From: Azonexus sp.
GTDB taxonomy: Bacteria; Pseudomonadota; Gammaproteobacteria; Burkholderiales; Rhodocyclaceae
Assembly (NCBI GenBank): GCA_030696345.1
Contig: JAUYSK010000016.1
Location: 310,001 to 374,000 of the forward strand
Reading direction: 5' to 3'
Length of the DNA: 64,000 nt
A model generated the notes under the pieces. It was not told the DNA's origin, searched no databases, and saw only the letters and a list, made by a program, of their open reading frames with translations. Below are positions 18,375 to 27,108 of this stretch, one piece after another. Both the position numbers and the translations under genes were made by a program. Position 1 is the stretch's first letter. The number at the start of each line of letters is the position of its first letter.

Positions 18375-18390
18375 CGTTCCACGTGAAACC
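18375..18390. other. parS-like centromere site 2
   Basis: CGTTCCACGTGAAACC keeps the central CACGTG and one perfect half (GTGAAAC) with one substitution in the other half (GTTCCAC). It is intergenic, directly after the oxyR stop. Confidence 0.75.
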
Positions 18391-19305
18391 TCAGCGTTGG
18401 CTGGTAGCGCCCGGTAACTGGCAGGAAAGCAGCGCCGCCCGCACTGCGTCGATGGCTTTTGGACGCGGGAAGGTGACACGCCAGACCAAGCCAACGGTAC
18501 GCGAGGGTTGCTGACCGGAGAAGGGCAGCACCTTGACCAGCGGTTCCTTGGTGATCAGAGGATCTGCTGCGGTGCTGGGCATCACGGCAACACCGGCACC
18601 GCTCGCCACCATATAGCGGATGGTTTCCAGCGAGCCGCCTTCCAGCGAATGGGCCAAACCATCAGGTGCGGTCAGGCGCGGGCAGGATTCGAGCACCTGA
18701 TCGCGGAAGCAATTGCCTTGACCGAGCAGCAAAAGGTTCTGGCCATCCAGCTCGGCGGCCGGGATGGCTTCCCGATTGCTCCAGGAATGGGCGGCCGGGA
18801 CAACGACACGGAACGGCTCTTCATAGACCGACTGGGCCACCAGGCCGGGTTCGGCGAAGGGCAGCGCGATGACGATAACGTCCAGTTCGCCGGCCTTCAG
18901 GGCAGGAATCAGGTTGCCGGTGAAATCCTCCTTGAGGAACAGCGGCATGTTCGGCGCCTGCTGGTGCAGGGCCGGGATCAGCTGCGGCAGCAGATATGGG
19001 GCGATGGTATAGATGATACCGACGCGTAGCTGGCCGCTCAGCGGGTCACCGGTCGATTCGGCAATTTCTTCCAGCCGGACCGCTTCTTCCAGCACGCGCC
19101 GGGCCTGATCGACAATGCGCTCACCGAGCGCCGTGATTCGGACGTCAGAGGCCGTTCGCTCGAAAAGGGCCGCGCCTAACTGGCCCTCAACCTTTTTCAG
19201 TGCCACCGAAAGCGTCGGCTGGCTGACATGACAAGACTCGGCGGCCTTGCCGAAATGCCGCTCACGGGCCAGTGCCACGATGTAGCGCATTTCGGTCAGA
19301 GTCAT
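18391..19305 (-). CDS. oxyR: Hydrogen peroxide-responsive LysR-type regulator OxyR
   Basis: LysR-type activator of 304 residues. The N-terminal winged helix (MRYIVALARERHFGKAAESC, about residues 6-25) recognises DNA, and the C-terminal domain senses peroxide. The redox pair falls at Cys199 (GQGNCFRDQ) and Cys208 (LESCPRL), exactly the spacing and numbering of the E. coli disulfide switch, which makes the OxyR call firm. The ATG overlaps the rsuA stop (ATGA), so it is the second gene of an rsuA-oxyR operon rather than being divergent to a catalase or peroxiredoxin gene. Confidence 0.95.
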   Translation of the reverse strand: MTLTEMRYIVALARERHFGKAAESCHVSQPTLSVALKKVEGQLGAALFERTASDVRITALGERIVDQARRVLEEAVRLEEIAESTGDPLSGQLRVGIIYTIAPYLLPQLIPALHQQAPNMPLFLKEDFTGNLIPALKAGELDVIVIALPFAEPGLVAQSVYEEPFRVVVPAAHSWSNREAIPAAELDGQNLLLLGQGNCFRDQVLESCPRLTAPDGLAHSLEGGSLETIRYMVASGAGVAVMPSTAADPLITKEPLVKVLPFSGQQPSRTVGLVWRVTFPRPKAIDAVRAALLSCQLPGATSQR

Positions 19306-20009
19306 GGCAAATAACCCAGTTTTTGCAGGTCCACCTCAGCAAGCCAGCGCCACTCGCCGGGGTTCAGGTCGGCCGGCAGGGAAAGCTCGCCAACCATCTC
19401 GCGATGCAAGGCTTCGACCCGATTTCCAGTCGCGGCAACCATGCGTTTGACCTGATGGTATTTACCACCGGTCAGGGTCAGCCGCAGCAGGTTTTCGCCG
19501 ACCATCTCGGCGCCAGCGGCAGCAACCGGTTCCAGCTCGTCATTCAAGAGCACGCCGGCCAGCAGCTGATCAATTTGATCCTGATCGACCGGATGCTTGG
19601 TCGTCGCCAGATAAACCTTGGGCACCTTGCGCTTGGCCGACGAAAGCATGTGATTGAGCTGGCCGTCGTCGGTAATCAGCAGCAAACCGGTGGTGTCTTC
19701 ATCCAGCCGGCCGATCGGCTGCACGTCACGTTCGCGAAGCTGGATCGGCAGCAAGGTCAGCACGCTGGGATGGTGCATAGGCTTGCGTGAACATTCGTAA
19801 CCGGCTGGTTTGTGCAGCATCAGGCAGGCGAATTCGGCATAGGGCCAATCAACGCCGTCGACGGTAAAAACCAGACCGTCGGTATCGATTTCAGCAAAAG
19901 GATCATCGCAAATCTGGCCATTGACCGCGACGCGTTCGTGCCGGATAAGTCCCCGGCAACCCTTGCGGGTGCCGAATCCGTGCTTCTGGAGGAGTCGTTC
20001 TAGTTGCAT
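19302..20009 (-). CDS. rsuA: 16S rRNA pseudouridine synthase (RsuA/RluB/E/F family)
   Basis: Protein of 235 residues that isomerises a uridine in rRNA; RsuA, acting on U516 of 16S rRNA, is the most likely member. An N-terminal S4 RNA-binding domain (MQLERLLQKHGFGTRKGCRG) leads into the synthase domain, whose catalytic aspartate is Asp103 in GRLDEDTTGLLLITDDGQL. The basic KYHQVKRMVAATGNRVEALHR region is the family's substrate-binding end. It is divergent from the SRPBCC gene, 23 bp away. Confidence 0.93.
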   Translation of the reverse strand: MQLERLLQKHGFGTRKGCRGLIRHERVAVNGQICDDPFAEIDTDGLVFTVDGVDWPYAEFACLMLHKPAGYECSRKPMHHPSVLTLLPIQLRERDVQPIGRLDEDTTGLLLITDDGQLNHMLSSAKRKVPKVYLATTKHPVDQDQIDQLLAGVLLNDELEPVAAAGAEMVGENLLRLTLTGGKYHQVKRMVAATGNRVEALHREMVGELSLPADLNPGEWRWLAEVDLQKLGYLP

Positions 20010-20032
20010 GGCGGGAATGCTAACATTCGCCT

Positions 20033-20503
20033 ATGAATTTCGAACATCTTATCCAGATCAACGACCCGGAAAATCCGCTGGTCGAACCCCTGACCCGTGA
20101 ACAGCTTTGGCATGGTCTGCTCCACCGGGTTGAAAACCCCATTCCCTTTCTGCCGGGACTGGAATCCTGCACCATTCTTGAGAGACAGGCCAACGAACTG
20201 CTGCGCGAGCTGGATTTCGGCCCGGCGACCATTCAGGACCGGGTCACGCTCGTCGAAACCGACTGGGTGCGCTTCGCTATCGTCCCTTCCGAAACCCATG
20301 CCGGCGGCAGCCTGATGATCAGCATCGAAGAACCGGAGCCCGGCTTCCTGTTCCTGCGCTTCGCCTACCAGACGACGCTGGCGAGCAACCCAAACTCGGA
20401 AGAGCGGGCCTATATCGAGTACGTCAAATCGGCCTATCACCAGTCCGATGTGGATTGTGTGCGGCTCATCCGCAGCCTCGCCGCTGGCATCCTGCCCCAG
20501 TAA
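20033..20503 (+). CDS. SRPBCC (AtaL-like, DUF1857) family protein
   Basis: Soluble protein of 156 residues with the START/Bet v 1-like pattern of the DUF1857 group: an N-terminal FEHLIQINDP strand, ELDFGPATIQDRVTL in the middle and a long C-terminal helix. Members form a hydrophobic pocket, but no ligand is known for this one. No signal peptide. Single-gene unit divergent from rsuA and convergent with the ABC-F gene. Confidence 0.82.
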   Translation: MNFEHLIQINDPENPLVEPLTREQLWHGLLHRVENPIPFLPGLESCTILERQANELLRELDFGPATIQDRVTLVETDWVRFAIVPSETHAGGSLMISIEEPEPGFLFLRFAYQTTLASNPNSEERAYIEYVKSAYHQSDVDCVRLIRSLAAGILPQ

Positions 20504-20516
20504 TCAGCCAAGGAAA

Positions 20517-20544
20517 AGGCCGGTCGCGCTTTGCGCTCCGGCCT
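20517..20544 (-). terminator. Intrinsic terminator of the ABC-F gene
   Basis: AGGCCGG pairs with CCGGCCT around an inner CGC/GCG stem. Read on the minus strand, the stem is followed by TTTTCC, the normal layout of a rho-independent terminator 43 bases after the ABC-F stop. On the plus strand no T run follows. Confidence 0.65.
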
Positions 20545-20586
20545 GCTGCGGTCAACGCCCAAAAATGGGCAAAAACCGATCGTTGT

Positions 20587-22209
20587 TTAGTCGACGCCCA
20601 GACTATGAAGGTAGTCCTCATAGCCGCCGAGATAATCGACGATAGCGCCGTTGGCCTTGACCTCGAAAACACGCGTCGCCAGCGAGGAAACAAATTCCCG
20701 GTCGTGCGAGACAAAAATCAGCGTGCCGGGGAATTTTTCCAGGCCGGAGTTCAGGGATTCGATTGATTCCATGTCCAGGTGGTTAGTCGGCTCGTCCATG
20801 ATCAGTACGTTTGAATGCAAGAGCATCAGCTTGCCGAACAGCATGCGGCCCTGCTCGCCGCCGGAAATGACCTTGACGGCCTTTTTCACGTCATCGCCGG
20901 AGAAGAGCAAGCGACCCAGCGTGCCACGAATCAGCGTTTCAACGTCGCCGCCCTCGTAACCGCCTTCCCGAACATAGCCGGCTATCCAGTCGGTCAAGTT
21001 GGTATCGGACTGGAACAGTGCCGAGTGATCCTGCGAGTAATAACCCGGCTTGGCTTTTTCGGCCCATTTGATCGCGCCGAATTGCGGCGTCACTTCACCC
21101 ATCAGCAACTTGAGCAAAGTTGTTTTACCAACGCCGTTTTCACCAATGATGGCAAGACGTTCGCCAGCATTGATCGTGAAGCTCAGGTTGTTGAAAATCT
21201 TGCGATCGGCGCCTTCGTAGGCGAACGAGATGTTTTCGACCTCGACCGCCTGGCGGTGCAGCTTGGCCTTCTCGTCGTAATCGAAACGAATCCACGGATA
21301 CTGGCGCGACGACGGCTTGACGTCTTCCGGCTTGAGTTTTTCGATCAACTTGACCCGACTGGTGGCCTGCTTGGCCTTGGACGCGTTGGCCGAGAAGCGG
21401 CGGACGAAGGTCTGCAAGTCGGCAATCTGTTCCTTGGCCTTGGCGTTGGCTTTCGACAGACGCTCGCGGGCCTGTTGCGAGGCTTCCATGAAGTCGTCGT
21501 AGTTGCCGGCGTAGGTAGTGATCTTGCCGTAATCGAGGTCGGCCATGTGGGTGCAGACCTGGTTCAGGAAGTGGCGATCGTGCGAGATGATGATCATCGT
21601 AGAGTCACGATTGTTCAGCATATCTTCCAGCCAGCGGATGGTGTTGATGTCGAGGTTGTTGGTCGGTTCGTCGAGCAACAGGATGTCCGGATTGGCGAAC
21701 AGCGCCTGGCAGAGCAGTACGCGCAACTTCCAGCCAGGAGCAACTTCGCGCATCGGGCCATTGTGCTGTTCGGTCGGGATACCGACCCCAAGCAGCAGTT
21801 CGCCAGCACGGGATTCGGCCGTGTAGCCATCGAACTCGGCAAATTGATGCTCGAGGTCAGCCGCCTTCATGTAGTCGTCTTCGGTCGCTTCGGGATTGGC
21901 GTAGATGGCGTCGCGCTCGCTCATGCAGGCCCACATTTCTTCGTGACCCATCATCACGACATCAAGCACGCGGATGTCTTCGTAGCCGAACTGGTCCTGC
22001 TTAAGGTAGGCCATGCGCTCGTGCTTGTCTTTCGAGACATTGCCGGCCGACGATTCCAGAGCACCACACAGGATCTTCATGAAGGTGGACTTGCCTGCCC
22101 CGTTGGCGCCGATCAGGCCATAACGGTAGCCTTCGCCAAATTTGACATTGACGTTTTCAAACAGGGGTTTTGCCCCGAACTGCATGGTGATATTGGCAGC
22201 GACAAGCAC
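20587..22209 (-). CDS. ybiT: ABC-F family ATPase (YbiT-like)
   Basis: Ribosome-associated ATPase of 540 residues with two ABC domains and no membrane part. The GTG at 22209 was chosen because it gives [19 protein letters not shown], the standard family start; a longer reading adds a spurious hydrophobic leader. Walker A motifs are GANGAGKST and GENGVGKTT; the Walker B regions are [13 protein letters not shown] and [13 protein letters not shown]. The interdomain linker near residues 250-310 is helical and basic (P-site tRNA interaction motif region). Acts at the ribosome, probably relieving stalled or stressed translation. Closest in pattern to YbiT among the four E. coli ABC-F proteins. Confidence 0.94.
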   Translation of the reverse strand: MLVAANITMQFGAKPLFENVNVKFGEGYRYGLIGANGAGKSTFMKILCGALESSAGNVSKDKHERMAYLKQDQFGYEDIRVLDVVMMGHEEMWACMSERDAIYANPEATEDDYMKAADLEHQFAEFDGYTAESRAGELLLGVGIPTEQHNGPMREVAPGWKLRVLLCQALFANPDILLLDEPTNNLDINTIRWLEDMLNNRDSTMIIISHDRHFLNQVCTHMADLDYGKITTYAGNYDDFMEASQQARERLSKANAKAKEQIADLQTFVRRFSANASKAKQATSRVKLIEKLKPEDVKPSSRQYPWIRFDYDEKAKLHRQAVEVENISFAYEGADRKIFNNLSFTINAGERLAIIGENGVGKTTLLKLLMGEVTPQFGAIKWAEKAKPGYYSQDHSALFQSDTNLTDWIAGYVREGGYEGGDVETLIRGTLGRLLFSGDDVKKAVKVISGGEQGRMLFGKLMLLHSNVLIMDEPTNHLDMESIESLNSGLEKFPGTLIFVSHDREFVSSLATRVFEVKANGAIVDYLGGYEDYLHSLGVD

Positions 22210-22395
22210 GACGATTCCGATCAAAAATAGCGCTAAAACGAAGGGGCGAATTTTACCTGTTTTCAATGACCTGCATCGAGGCGATGGCAAGCTCTACAAT
22301 ACGAAAAACGTTCGGGGAGGCGACTGATGCGCATGGAAACAGTTGGCGAAATAACATGCCGAAACCACTTTTTCATTGCAGCCCGGTATCAATAA

Positions 22396-23529
22396 ATGAC
22401 TGAAAAACATCGCATCGCCGTCGTTGAAGATAACCCGCCGCAACGGATGATTCTCAGCCGCCTGCTCGCCAGCGAGCATTCGATCAGTGAATTTGCCAGT
22501 GGTGAGGATTTCCTGCAAAGCGACCAGGCATTCGACGTCATTCTGCTCGACATCGAAATGCCCGGACTCAACGGCTACGAAACCTGCCGCGAATTCCGGA
22601 AGCGGGCGAACCATGCCAACGTTCCGGTCATCTTCGTTTCTGCCCACGATACCGCCCCGGAACGGGTGGCTGCCTATGAAGCAGGCGGCGATGATTTCCT
22701 GACCAAACCCATCACGGCGCACGAACTCAAGCACAAGGTCAAAGGTGTCATCGAGCAGCGCGACCGGCTGCGCCAGCTCTCCGATCAGTCATCGACGGCG
22801 CAGCAGATCGCCTTCACGGCCATGACCAGCATGGGCGATCTCGGTGTCGTTATCGAATTTCTCCGCCACTCCACCACCGTTCACGATTACGACAGCATTG
22901 CCCGGCAGTTGATCGACGCCATGGCCGCATGGGGCCTTCGAGGTGCGGTTCAAATCCGTGGGCGCAATGGGCAAATGGTCCTCTCCACCGAGGGTGGAAT
23001 GTCACCGCTGCAGTCCTCGGTACTGGACAACATGAAGGATATTGGCCGGGTTTTCGAATTTGGCTCGCGTGCCGTCATCAATTACCAGCACGTCTCCTTG
23101 CTTGTTGAAAATTTGCCGACCAACGACCCGGACAAGGTCGGCCGACTGCGTGACCACCTGGCGGTACTCGCCGAAAGTGCCGATATCCGCATCGTCGGTC
23201 TGGACGCGATGAACGAACGCGATCTGCAGAAAGTCGGCATTGAAGCAGCCCTCGCTGAATTGCGCAGTGCCCTTCAACGCATTTCCGAACACACCCGGAT
23301 CAATCGCACCTCCGGTCAGTCGCATGTGCTGGAAATGCTCGAACACTTGTCCCGAACCATGCTTACCCTGGGCCTGACCGACATCCAGCAGGAGTATGTC
23401 GACGATATGGCCAGGGAGACACTGGAGGAAACCCACGCTTTCTTTGATCAGGCCGCCTCGATTGAAGGTGAATTCTCTGAAGTATTGGCCCGCCTGGAAA
23501 GGCTGGCCGATTCCGACTATCGCATGTAG
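22396..23529 (+). CDS. Orphan response regulator with uncharacterised C-terminal region
   Basis: 377-residue protein. Residues 1-120 are a normal receiver domain with the acidic pocket VVEDN, the phosphorylation site Asp52 in ILLDIEMPG, and the lysine of FLTKPI near 103. A short coiled linker (KGVIEQRDRLRQL) leads to about 230 residues with no motif I recognise: no helix-turn-helix, GGDEF, EAL, HD-GYP or phosphatase signature. No kinase gene is adjacent, so one of the two hybrid kinases in the window or an unlinked kinase could be its partner (speculative). It precedes gshA by 102 bp. Confidence 0.85.
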   Translation: MTEKHRIAVVEDNPPQRMILSRLLASEHSISEFASGEDFLQSDQAFDVILLDIEMPGLNGYETCREFRKRANHANVPVIFVSAHDTAPERVAAYEAGGDDFLTKPITAHELKHKVKGVIEQRDRLRQLSDQSSTAQQIAFTAMTSMGDLGVVIEFLRHSTTVHDYDSIARQLIDAMAAWGLRGAVQIRGRNGQMVLSTEGGMSPLQSSVLDNMKDIGRVFEFGSRAVINYQHVSLLVENLPTNDPDKVGRLRDHLAVLAESADIRIVGLDAMNERDLQKVGIEAALAELRSALQRISEHTRINRTSGQSHVLEMLEHLSRTMLTLGLTDIQQEYVDDMARETLEETHAFFDQAASIEGEFSEVLARLERLADSDYRM

Positions 23530-23631
23530 CACCGGGAGACACCCTTCCAGAGCACTCGCCCGCTTGGTGCACCGCAGTGTAAGATCCTCCCATACCAATA
23601 ACGCCCTCCGGGGCCAGAGAACAGACGCACT

Positions 23632-24918
23632 ATGGTTCCACACCTGACGACCGCCCTGACCGGCCCCCTGCTCGAACTCGAGCGCCGTTTTCTTGAGAGC
23701 AGCACCCAGATCGAACACTGGATGCGTGCCCAGTGGCAGGAGTACTCGCCACCGTTTTATTCATCCTGCGACCTGCGAAATTCCGGTTTCAAGCTGGCCC
23801 CGGTTGATACCAACCTGTTTCCCGGTGGCTTCAACAATCTGAACCCCGCCTTCCTGCCACTCTGCGTGCAGGCCGCGATGGTCGCCATTGAGAAGATCTG
23901 TCCGGATGCCCGCAACCTGCTGCTGATTCCGGAAAACCACACGCGCAATCAGTTCTACCTGCAAAACGTCGCCCAGATTGCCGCCATCCTCAAGCAGACC
24001 GGGCTGAACGTTCGCCTTGGCTCGATGCTGCCCGAAATCACCCAGCCGACCAAGATAGACCTGCCGAATGGTCAGAGCCTGCTGCTTGAACCGCTGGTCC
24101 GCACGCAATACCGTCTTGGGCTGGATGGATTCGATCCCTGCGCCATCCTGTTGAATAACGATCTCTCGGCCGGCATCCCGGAAATCCTGAAAAACCTGCA
24201 TGAGCAGTTTGTTTTGCCGCCCCTGCATGCCGGTTGGGCGGTACGTCGAAAATCCAACCATTTCGCCGCCTACGATCAGGTCGCCAATGACTTTGCCAAG
24301 GAAATCGGCATCGATCCGTGGCGCATCAACCCGGCGTTTTCAGTCTGCCGCAGTATCAATTTCCATGAGCGTCAGGGCGAGGAATGTCTCGCGGCCAACG
24401 TCGCCGCCGTACTCGACATCGTCAAGGACAAATACAGGGAATATGGCATCGACGAGACGCCCTACGTCGTCGTCAAGGCCGATGCCGGCACCTACGGCAT
24501 GGGTGTGATGACGGTGCGCGACGCCGATGAAGTCATCGCCCTGAACCGCAAGCAGCGCAACAAGATGAGTGTCGGCAAGGAAGGCCTGGAAGTATCCGAA
24601 GTCCTCATTCAGGAAGGCGTGCACTCCTTTGAAACGCTGAACGATGCGGTGGCCGAACCGGTGATTTACATGATCGACCGCTATGTGGTCGGCGGCTTCT
24701 ACCGCGTCCATACCGGGCGCGGCAAGGACGAAAACCTCAATGCGCCGGGCATGCATTTCGAACCGCTGGCTTTCGACACCGGCTGCAACCTGCCGGACTA
24801 CGGTTGCAACAATCCCGATTCGCCGCCCAACCGCTTCTACGCTTACGGCGTGGTTGGCCGCCTTGCCTGTCTCGCCGCAGCAGTCGAGCTGCAGCGAACA
24901 GCGCCTGAAAACGGCTGA
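23632..24918 (+). CDS. gshA: Glutamate-cysteine ligase (proteobacterial GshA, Acidithiobacillus type)
   Basis: First enzyme of glutathione synthesis, joining glutamate and cysteine with ATP; 428 residues. It resembles the distinct ligase group of betaproteobacteria and Acidithiobacillus rather than E. coli GshA, as judged by APVDTNLFPGGFNNLNP near residue 55-75 and the central VVKADAGTYGMGVMTV, an ATP-grasp-like loop. gshB starts two bases after its stop, confirming the pathway assignment. Confidence 0.93.
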   Translation: MVPHLTTALTGPLLELERRFLESSTQIEHWMRAQWQEYSPPFYSSCDLRNSGFKLAPVDTNLFPGGFNNLNPAFLPLCVQAAMVAIEKICPDARNLLLIPENHTRNQFYLQNVAQIAAILKQTGLNVRLGSMLPEITQPTKIDLPNGQSLLLEPLVRTQYRLGLDGFDPCAILLNNDLSAGIPEILKNLHEQFVLPPLHAGWAVRRKSNHFAAYDQVANDFAKEIGIDPWRINPAFSVCRSINFHERQGEECLAANVAAVLDIVKDKYREYGIDETPYVVVKADAGTYGMGVMTVRDADEVIALNRKQRNKMSVGKEGLEVSEVLIQEGVHSFETLNDAVAEPVIYMIDRYVVGGFYRVHTGRGKDENLNAPGMHFEPLAFDTGCNLPDYGCNNPDSPPNRFYAYGVVGRLACLAAAVELQRTAPENG

Positions 24919-24920
24919 CG

Positions 24921-25940
24921 GTGACACAGCAACTTCAGTTCGAAAAACACCTGCTCGGCGGCAGCAGCCAATCGCTCCGGCTGGCATTCATCCTCGATCC
25001 GCTGCATGAATTGAAGGCCTACAAGGATTCTTCGGTCGCGATGATGCGCGCTGCCGAGAAGCACGGCCATGATGTTTTTGCCATCGACTGTGCGACGCTG
25101 GGCTGGCGCCGGCCGGAAGCCGGTCACCCGGGCGGCGTCTTTGCCGAAGCCGTGCATATGCACCTGCGCCCCGATGATCATGACTGGTACCGTGAAACCG
25201 GCCGCGAATGGACACCGCTCAAGGCTTTTGACGCGGTCATCATGCGCAAGGATCCGCCTTTCGATTTCGAGTACATCACCGCCACCTGGCTGCTTGAACG
25301 GGCCGAAGCCAATGGAGTCAAGGTCTTCAACCGGCCGCGCGCCCTGCGTGAGCATTCGGAAAAACTGGCCATCACCGAGTTTGACCAATTTACGCCGCCA
25401 ACGCTGGTCGCTCGCGACATGCACCAGTTGCAGCAGTTCATCGAAGAACAACGCGACATCATTCTCAAGCCGCTCGACGGCATGGGCGGCAGCCAGATAT
25501 TTCGCATTCACCGTAACGATCCCAACCGTAACGTTATCCTCGAAACGCTTACCCATGAAGGCAAGCGCACGGTCATGGCGCAACGCTACCTGCCGGAAAT
25601 CAGCCAAGGCGACAAACGCATCCTGCTGATCGGTGGCAAGGCAGTGCCCTTTTGCCTGGCGAGAATTCCCAAGGCGGGCGAAACCCGTGGCAACCTCGCC
25701 GTCGGTGGCACCGGCGTCGCGCAGGAACTGTCGCCACGCGACCATGAAATTGCCGAAACGCTGGCACCGATTCTGCTCAAGCGCGGCCTGATGCTGGTCG
25801 GCCTTGATGTGATTGGAAATCACCTTACCGAAATCAACGTCACCAGCCCGACCTGCATGGTTGAAATCCGCCAGCAAACCGGCTTCGATGCTGCTGGCGC
25901 CTTCATCACCGCGATCGAACACGCATGCGGTATTGCCTGA
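24921..25940 (+). CDS. gshB: Glutathione synthetase
   Basis: ATP-grasp ligase that adds glycine to gamma-glutamylcysteine; 339 residues. Starts at GTG (24921), two bases after gshA. The N-terminal substrate domain has FILDPLHELKAYKDSS, and the ATP-grasp part shows KPLDGMGGSQIFR and the metal-site segment NVTSPTCMVEI near the C-terminus. The first dozen residues are poorly conserved in style, so a slightly later start is possible. It overlaps apbE by 16 nt. Confidence 0.96.
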   Translation: MTQQLQFEKHLLGGSSQSLRLAFILDPLHELKAYKDSSVAMMRAAEKHGHDVFAIDCATLGWRRPEAGHPGGVFAEAVHMHLRPDDHDWYRETGREWTPLKAFDAVIMRKDPPFDFEYITATWLLERAEANGVKVFNRPRALREHSEKLAITEFDQFTPPTLVARDMHQLQQFIEEQRDIILKPLDGMGGSQIFRIHRNDPNRNVILETLTHEGKRTVMAQRYLPEISQGDKRILLIGGKAVPFCLARIPKAGETRGNLAVGGTGVAQELSPRDHEIAETLAPILLKRGLMLVGLDVIGNHLTEINVTSPTCMVEIRQQTGFDAAGAFITAIEHACGIA

Positions 25941-26953
25941 TCCTGCTCACCGCGTTGTGGGTGGCCGGCTGCAGCCGTACGCCATTGCAGGAACAACAGG
26001 CTTACGTTTTTGGCACCCGCGTCGAAGTCATCGTCGTCAGCGCTGCGCCCGAACAGGGTCGTCAAGCCATTGCCGCGGTGTTGCGTGAATTCGACCGGCA
26101 ACATCGGGCCTACCATGCCTGGCAGGATTCCGAGCTGACCGCGCTGAATTTGGCTATTTTTGACGGTCGACCGCAGCAAGTCACGCCTGAACTCGCCGAA
26201 CTGGTCAGCGAAGCGCAGCAACTCAGCCGGCAGGGCGATAACCTGTTCGACCCCGGCATTGGCCGCCTGATCAGCCTTTGGGGCTTTCAGGCTGACGAAT
26301 TCAAGGCCGAGCTACCACCGGAAGGCAAAATCAAAGACTGGCTGGCGCAAAAGCCCTCCATTCGCGACATCACGATTACCGGCAACAGCATCACCAGCCG
26401 CAATCGCTTCGTTGCCCTCGATTTTGGTGGCTACCTGAAAGGCGTCGCCCTCGACCGAGCGGCCGCCATCCTGCGTAGCCAGGGCATCCATAACGCGCTG
26501 ATCAATATTGGCGGCAACGTCATGGCACTCGGCAGCAAGGAAGGTCGCAAATGGCGGGTTGGCATCCAGCATCCGCGCCAGCCAGGCCCGATGGCCACCG
26601 TTGAACTGGACGATGGCGAAGCAATCGGCACCTCCGGTGACTACCAGCGCTACTTCGAGGTCGACGGCAAACGTTATCCCCACCTGCTCGACCCGCGCAC
26701 CGGCTATCCGGCCGATCACACCCAGGCCATTACCGTCTTGATTCCGACCGGGCCCAAAGCCGGCACGCTTTCCGATGCCAGCTCCAAGCCCATCTTCATC
26801 GCCGGCCCACAACGATGGCGCCAAATGGCGGAACAATTGAATATCCCCTTCGTGTTACGGGTGGATGCCAGCGGCAGCATTCAAGTCACTCAGGGCTTGC
26901 ACAAGCGACTCGAATTCGTCGGCCAGCCACCCGCTATGGAAGTCCTTCCATGA
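25925..26953 (+). CDS. apbE: FAD:protein FMN transferase (ApbE lipoprotein)
   Basis: Transfers FMN from FAD onto threonine residues of membrane flavoproteins such as Nqr, Rnf or reductase subunits; 342 residues. The N-terminus is a lipoprotein signal ending in the lipobox WVAGC, so it is anchored on the periplasmic face. Family motifs include LDFGGYLKGVALDRAA, NIGGNVMALG, HPRQPG and the HLLDPRTGYPA segment. It is translationally coupled to gshB upstream and to a small membrane protein downstream (ATGA at 26950). No flavoprotein target is encoded nearby. Confidence 0.95.
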   Translation: MRYCLILLTALWVAGCSRTPLQEQQAYVFGTRVEVIVVSAAPEQGRQAIAAVLREFDRQHRAYHAWQDSELTALNLAIFDGRPQQVTPELAELVSEAQQLSRQGDNLFDPGIGRLISLWGFQADEFKAELPPEGKIKDWLAQKPSIRDITITGNSITSRNRFVALDFGGYLKGVALDRAAAILRSQGIHNALINIGGNVMALGSKEGRKWRVGIQHPRQPGPMATVELDDGEAIGTSGDYQRYFEVDGKRYPHLLDPRTGYPADHTQAITVLIPTGPKAGTLSDASSKPIFIAGPQRWRQMAEQLNIPFVLRVDASGSIQVTQGLHKRLEFVGQPPAMEVLP

Positions 26954-27108
26954 CCGAAAAATCCGGCAACATCCTTCATCGCCTTCGTCAGCTGGTGGAT
27001 GAGGAGAACGCGATGGAACAATGGCGCGCCCGCTGGGCAAAACGGCTTGGCCTGCTTTTCGCCATCCCCATCCTGCTTCTGCTGATCTGGCTGATCAGCC
27101 ATGCCTGA
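26950..27108 (+). CDS. Small single-pass membrane protein (52 aa)
   Basis: ATG at 26950 overlaps the apbE stop (ATGA), and the coding frame runs 52 residues to a TGA that overlaps the SIR2 start by 8 nt. The first 32 residues are charged (HRLRQLVDEENAMEQW) and the rest is one hydrophobic helix (LGLLFAIPILLLLIWLIS), so the charged part probably faces the cytoplasm. The unbroken overlap on both sides argues that it is real. No family recognised; it might assist ApbE-dependent flavinylation or just be a coupling gene. Confidence 0.7.
   Translation: MTEKSGNILHRLRQLVDEENAMEQWRARWAKRLGLLFAIPILLLLIWLISHA

Noticed and set aside
18232..18390. Cobalamin riboswitch upstream of the corrinoid operon
   Set aside because: A GCCGCACTG-like string is present, but no full B12 box or multi-stem fold could be traced in 159 bp.
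20815..22230. 471-codon plus-strand open frame
   Set aside because: Antisense shadow of the ABC-F ATPase gene with its intact Walker motifs on the other strand.
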